The notes under the pieces are model-generated. The model did no database searches. It saw only the letters and a list, made by a program, of their open reading frames with translations, and had not been told where the DNA came from. A stretch of 64,000 nucleotides of DNA from Malachius bipustulatus (Eukaryota; Arthropoda; Insecta; Coleoptera; Melyridae), in contig OU342637.1 of assembly GCA_910589415.1 (NCBI GenBank), forward strand, positions 26,938,162 through 27,002,161. Reading direction: 5' to 3'. Of the stretch, positions 59,012-64,000 are shown piece after piece (position 1 is the stretch's first letter; each line of letters starts with the position of its first letter). Made by a program: the position numbers and the translations under genes.

Positions 59012-59435
59012 TTTATGCTAATCCATGGTGACGGTGATATGCATTTCCTCGGTACGGCCATTGAAATTGAAGTTGTTAATTTTTCCCCTACTATTCAAGG
59101 ATGCTGTGTGGCTATAGGCAACTCGTAGTCATTTAAGGTCACCTCGAGCCATACGTGAAGGAAATTTAACGGCGATACGAGGTTGGTATGATTATTTGAG
59201 AATTTTCAAAAGTGACGATATGCATCTCCTTAGTGGTACCATTGAAATTAAAGTTGTTACTTTATTTCACGCCTATCCAAGGTCGGTGCGTCCAGGGGTT
59301 ATTTGTATTCAACGGAGCTAGGCTAGAGGAGAATGCGTATAGAAAATTTGACGGCGATAAAAAGTTGGGAGAATTATTACCAGTTATAGTATGCGTTTCC
59401 TCGGCAATATCGTTGCAATATGTTAACTGTTAATT
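59012..59435. repeat. ~180-bp satellite, right part
   Basis: The satellite resumes at once (TTTATGCTAATCCATGGTGA), with ATGCATTTCC landmarks at about 59039, 59220 and 59391 (periods about 181 and 171). The first unit, whose left portion ends at 53340, is about 30 bp short around CCATGGTGACGG, so it carried a small deletion. The array ends at about 59435. Confidence 0.88.
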
Positions 59436-59439
59436 AAAA

Positions 59440-61430
59440 AGAAGTAAAATGATTTAGACAAATTAATCAATAGAATACTTTATTAGTTTTACGACATCCT
59501 GATGCTGACTAGGTTTATAATTTTCAGGATAATATAGAGAGCCAAAATGGATCAATTATCATAAATATAACTGATAACGAAAAAACATTCTAGGAGATCT
59601 TATAATAAAATAGGCAATAAAGAATTAATCTCCACTTGACGTTTAAATAGCCTCAACAGAGCATAAAACCCTCTCGTAGAGTTTCAGAGAGTCATATGTA
59701 AACAACTTACAGCTTCAATAATCCATCATTTTCCTATTAAGGACAACGTATTTACCTCTTGATGGCGCGTTATTGTGCTACGTGAACGGCATTGATCGTT
59801 AGCATTAAATAAGCAAACTAGTGCGTCAGTCTGCGATTTGTCATTTGCTAGTCAACATAATGAACGTTTGTGCACTAAATCTCGTCTAATTACTATTAAA
59901 ATCGAACAGTTGCCCCGTAATCATAGCGCCGTGATTAACGAGGTTTGTCATCATTCGGGGATTCTAATAACGGAATATGAATTCCCTAGGGAACGGCCTA
60001 GAATTATTCCAGACCGAACGCGAACCTCTGGATAGATGATGTCTGTCTTCTGTTGTTGATCGAGTCTGAATAATTGGGTCAAATAGCTAATGCGCTCGGA
60101 GCCTATTTATCAATAAATTGTATTAGGCAAAGTTGATTTGCATTAATATTGATGATCGATTATCTGGAATATACAAATTTTCCTCTTAATAAAGCAGACA
60201 CTGAAGTCGCATAAAACTTATTCCACGCTCAAATTTAGACAGAAAAGTTCATGGATGATCGACTTGCTTTACAGCCCAAATTTTCATTTTTTTTTTTGTA
60301 AAAAAAAAAAACTCCTGTGAGACCACTAACTATAATTTGTCATAAACAATCAAATAGCTGTCCACATGGACGTTTTACTTGAAAGCGGCAAATATCAAAA
60401 CTTGATGTCTCTATCTTCACCAGACAGCTTGCTGACTAACGACCGAGAAGTTGAAACTCCTGATTAATATAAACTGCAATCCCCAACTTTGGGCACTATG
60501 CTCCAAACTACAGAATGTAGACTTAAGATCAACAAAACATTGCAGACAATACGCTTCACTGATGGACAAAATTATATATGAAGAGTGTCTTAAGTCTTGA
60601 CTTCAAATTTATGACACCATCATCACTGTAATTATTTCATCGATTAGATCGTCGATTACTCGATTAGATACTTTAAGGCATCTTTTACTTAATACGCATT
60701 CTGCAAGAAGATGAAATATCATCAAAGAATGTTTTACTCGATGGATATCAAGGGAAACATTTACCCTCATTCTTATTAATTAGCTTTCACTCGAGCATAA
60801 AACTTTTCCATTTTATAATCAACAAAGTTTAAATGGCGAGATAATTACTCCCGACTATATTGACGTACAAAACGAGGAACAAATTACAAACCGAAATTGC
60901 AGTATCTTGAAGAGAATGACCGCTGTATTGTATTGTCCCGTCGGAAATATAAACGACCGGGGCTTATTATTAGAACTGAAACTGCACAAAGGCGGCTATC
61001 GGTGCCCCGAATATGTGAGCCTTTTTCCGGATACTCGACGGCAATTTATACACAAATTTTCATTTTATTTTATGCCACGGTTTATCGCGTGATATATACG
61101 GTAATGACAAAAGAGGCCTCCAAGGATAAAGTTATACTCAGCGTAATCATATTCCCGGCTCATATTCGCATTTGTTTCGGTATAATATTATAGTCTTTAG
61201 GAGCCATATCTTATGGGACTTTCCTATTGTTCTAAAACATTTATACTCGGAAGAGATCATACTGATTTCCTGGGAAATTGTAAACGTGGTTGAATAAATG
61301 TACACTCCTTTTAGATTCTGTTTCAATAAAATAAAACTTTCAGCCACCAATATTGAGTTGTCCTTAAAGAATATGGAAAAAAAATTCCCCCCATTTAAGT
61401 CGACGGCATGGTCTAAAAAAAAATTGAGTC
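59440..61430. other. Gene-free stretch with a GC-richer block
   Basis: No recognisable gene. About 59750-60050 and 60880-61110 are GC-richer, with TTTATCGCG and ATTTTATGCCACGG words, and could be regulatory. The frames of 60-98 codons at 60897-61193 and 59838-60035 show no family resemblance. Confidence 0.4.
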
Positions 61431-61436
61431 ACCCTC

Positions 61437-62400
61437 AATACTCCTGACCATCTCCCAGAAGCACCTACGAGCAGTGAAATCAAATCCCAAGACCACAGCT
61501 CTGAAACCCTCATTTGTCATTTGCGCTGGTAATAAAGACAGCAATCTTCTTGGCCCTGGTGCCTTTAAACTGGTGACCGATTCCAGTCCCGCACTATAAC
61601 ACCTGTGCCATAGTGGCCTTTCTCCGCCTGGGAACCTTTACCGATTTCTGAGGTTTGTTCAAATGGAGGTTCCTTCCTTGTTTGTTATTTGGAAGTCCCT
61701 CAGTTGCTTGTTGTGTTTGAATACTTTGTTTGCTTCCCACTTTAGGTTCATGAGTATGATGATGAGGTCGATTCGAGAATGACGTACTTACCTCAGGGGT
61801 CGTTGTTTTGCATAGCCGTTTACCGTTCACCATGTTTTGATACAGCCTTGTTGGTTGTGGTTCTCGCAAGTTATATCACGTTATAAAGTCCACACATTGT
61901 CTTGGACGTAAGTTTTACTTGTCCACTGCATAACTGTAATTGCCAGGACTTGAGTTGCTAGTCCACAACATGAGTAATCCTGACGATCTCCCAGAAGCAC
62001 CTACGAGCAATGAGATCTAATCCCAAGATCACCAGCTACCTCTTGCATTTGTCATTAGCTCTGATAATAAATCCCGCAGCCTTCTCGGCCCTCGTGCCTT
62101 TAAACTGGTAGCTAATTCCACTCCCGCAATGCGCGTTATTTTCAAGTCCGTTTAGGTTTGACTGTAATCTATCCTGCAGGTCCGTACAGCTTCTGGATGT
62201 TTCTATTTTCATTTGTTCCAGAGTGATTTGGATTTGGAAGCCTTTCCCCGCCTGGGGACTGGTTTTGTCCATTTGGAAGTCTCTTCCTTGCTTTACAATT
62301 TTTCTCATGTTTTGCCACATCCTTGTTGGCCATAGTACTCATGCACAAGTTGTATCACGTTTCCCAGTCCCCAAGCTCTTGGACGTAAGTATGACTTTTA
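61437..62400. repeat. Diverged tandem duplication, ~480-535 bp unit
   Basis: Matching phrases appear in the same order in both copies. ATCTCCCAGAAGCACCTACG occurs at 61451 and 61988, TCGGCCCT or TTGGCCCTGGTGCCTTTAAA at about 61549 and 62087, CGCCTGGG at about 61626 and 62250, and TCTTGGACGTAAGT at about 61900 and 62380. The minus-strand frames at 61594-61869 and 62036-62320 arise from the two copies and share only short motifs (FKGTRA). I cannot identify a parent element. It may be linked to the LINE that follows. Confidence 0.65.
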
Positions 62401-62404
62401 TGCG

Positions 62405-62798
62405 ATGAATATGCGATCAACTGGTATTTTGGTGGCCTATGAGAATGTCTAAAGGGGCGTTGAAGGTCTAGTGCCCCTCCAAAGCTTTACCTTTCCCTTT
62501 TTTAGGGTTTCATATTTCAATTGTAATCAAAAAAAAAAAACGAAACCATTACAGGATCACTAATTTGTCTCTGTCTCTCCGTTACAGTCGTATTCCTCAA
62601 AACTCGATGAGGACACCATGATGAAGTTAACTATTACAAAGTCTGCTAGCTCGCACTTACCGTAATAGTAAACATAGTAACATTTAAGTAGTAATAGTAA
62701 CATTAGTAGTAGTAGTATGGTGGGTTGGGGTGGTTAACACCCCAAGCGACTAGGCCACCGAGGGCCCTTTTCGCCGTACCCGAACCATGGTGAAACTC
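62405..62798 (-). other. 3' flank of the right-hand LINE with TAC-type repeats
   Basis: Downstream of the LINE stop codon, on the minus strand, is GC-rich sequence (about 62800-62730). An (ACT)n-like repeat from about 62720 to 62660 may be the simple-repeat 3' tail. The rest is AT-rich. Confidence 0.45.
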
Positions 62799-64000
62799 CT
62801 ACTCGAACCTCCCCGACCTTTTAATAAAGGCCAGAAGGTTGTTGTATGAGAGGAGTTTCATTTCTTCCTCTTGTAGCTCCTCAGACCCAAATATCTTGAG
62901 CCTGAGGTTGCTATATACCTCGCATACGCCCACATAATGCTGGGAGTCCTCGTCATCCATTCCGCATTTAGGGCAGACCGGGTCTCGAGTGACCCCCATC
63001 ACTTGCAGGTGTCTGTTCAGACTGCTGTGACCGGTGAGAACCCCGACTAGTAGTCTGAGTTCCTTCCGGTTCATTTTGGACGTGCTGGTCCATCTGTTTC
63101 CGATCGGACCGGCCAGAAACAGCCTGGCCTGTCTGCAGCCTGGTGCTGTTTCCCAGTGGTTCTCTAAACCCTTGCGAGTCCATTCTTTTATAGATTCTTT
63201 GAGAAGATTTTTGGTCAGACCCAGGACGGGCTCCGGCCCACAAAAGGCTTCCCTGGTCCCAAGCTTCGCATATTGATCTGCTAGCTCATTGCCTGGTACA
63301 CCTGAGTGTGCAGGAACCCACACGATATGAACCGATTTTCTGTCCGCCAGTCTGTTAGCGCCTCGACACACTCCTGGACCAGTGGGGAGCTGGTTCCGTG
63401 TGTGCCCAGCGCCTTCGCGACGGCCTGACTATCCGTGCATATGTATATCGTCCGTTCCTTGGCTTCTGTTATCTGCTCCAATCTAGCTGCTTGCAGTATA
63501 GCATAAATCTCCGCCTGGAAGACGGTTTCGGTGGACCCAAGAGGAAAGGATCTTCCCAGTTTCCGTCCGGTCAGGTAGAGTCCCGCTCCTATGTAGCCAT
63601 TTTTGTTCCTGGAGCCGTCTGTGAAACAAACTAGTTCTCCTGGTTCGAAGGCTACCTCCCTTTTTTCCCACTTTTCCTTTTCAGGAATTTGCAGGGTAAA
63701 TTTCTTGTTTTCTCTGTTATTCCTTGTTTTTGAGGTAGACATAAGGTTTGAGATTGGTATCTCCACCTCGGCAACCTTGGCTATCTCTGTGTGTCCTTTG
63801 TATCCTCCGCCTTTCCGTAGTCCCGAATCACGCATTCTTAAGTGGGCCGCCATGGCCTCCCCTTTTATCCAAATGGGAAGTGGTGGCAGCTCCAGAATGA
63901 AATTCAGGGCTGCTGACGGGGTGGTTCTCATTGCACCTGTTATTAACAAACTGGCGAGCCGTTGTAGTTTAGCTAGCCTGTTTGTGACGGTGTTGCTTGT
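62799..64000 (-). pseudogene. LINE ORF2: RNase H domain and C-terminus, cut by window edge
   Basis: The minus-strand frame is open up to the window end; its true start and RT lie outside. From the left-hand start of the second frame (63949), the RNase H shows FTDGS (Asp111), QAEIYA (Glu147) and CTDSQ (Asp173). The chain then shifts by one base at about 63355-63365, and the last RNase H residues follow in the other frame as WVPAHSGVPGNELAD. After that come GPEPVLGLTKNLLKESIKEW, VGVLTGHSSLNRHLQVMGV, a zinc-binding CPKCG...H...C tail and a stop at about 62799. This is a Jockey/I-lineage ORF2 with RNase H. Apart from one frameshift it is well kept. Confidence 0.9.

Overview
The window looks like AT-rich, non-coding nuclear DNA from an arthropod, most likely an insect; I cannot name the order. 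The grounds are an accumulation of insect-type transposable elements (Jockey/I-like LINEs, a Penelope-like element, a THAP/P-type DNA transposon, a DIRS-type tyrosine-recombinase retrotransposon), a GT-AG intron signal, satellite arrays, foldback elements and scattered copies of a GTAGGTACCTAC-type palindrome. I see no bacterial operon, no CRISPR array, no rRNA and no convincing complete host gene. Almost every long open frame either belongs to a mobile element or is a chance frame.

Layout. 1-16.5 kb is mostly featureless AT-rich DNA with a 15-bp minisatellite (2.09 kb), a LINE 3' remnant (3.5-3.7 kb), a 355-376 bp satellite split by a 2.57 kb insertion (5.5-9.5 kb), one weak exon candidate (10.44 kb) and a 152-bp tandem repeat (12.2-12.6 kb). 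16.5-17.5 kb holds a decayed Penelope-like reverse transcriptase piece and, on the other strand, a complete hammerhead-ribozyme fold. 19.5-31.1 kb is a LINE graveyard: 19.5-20.8, 23.7-25.3 (with an opposite-strand LINE inside it), 28.4-29.4 and 30.9-31.1 kb, with a CpG-rich promoter-like island at 23.48-23.69 kb. 31-51 kb has foldbacks and MITE-like palindromes (31.5, 36.6, 42.8, 43.5-44.4 kb) and a 638-bp retro-insertion with a 12-bp target duplication (38.87-39.51 kb).

The best-preserved system lies at 51.8-59.4 kb. A satellite of ~175-184 bp units is interrupted by a nearly complete 5.67 kb DIRS retrotransposon with unequal inverted terminal repeats, an internal complementary region, a gag-like ORF, a 619-residue RT/RNase H ORF and a tyrosine recombinase with its R-HxxR-Y residues. 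The element sits inside one satellite monomer with no target duplication. The gag exon is broken by an ~805-bp non-autonomous P-type element with 8-bp target duplications and a THAP-like first exon. The order of insertion is therefore satellite, then DIRS, then P-type element. The RT and recombinase frames are undamaged, so the DIRS copy looks young.

61.4-62.4 kb is a diverged tandem duplication. From 62.6 kb to the right edge runs the RNase H and 3' end of a further LINE on the minus strand, cut off by the window end.
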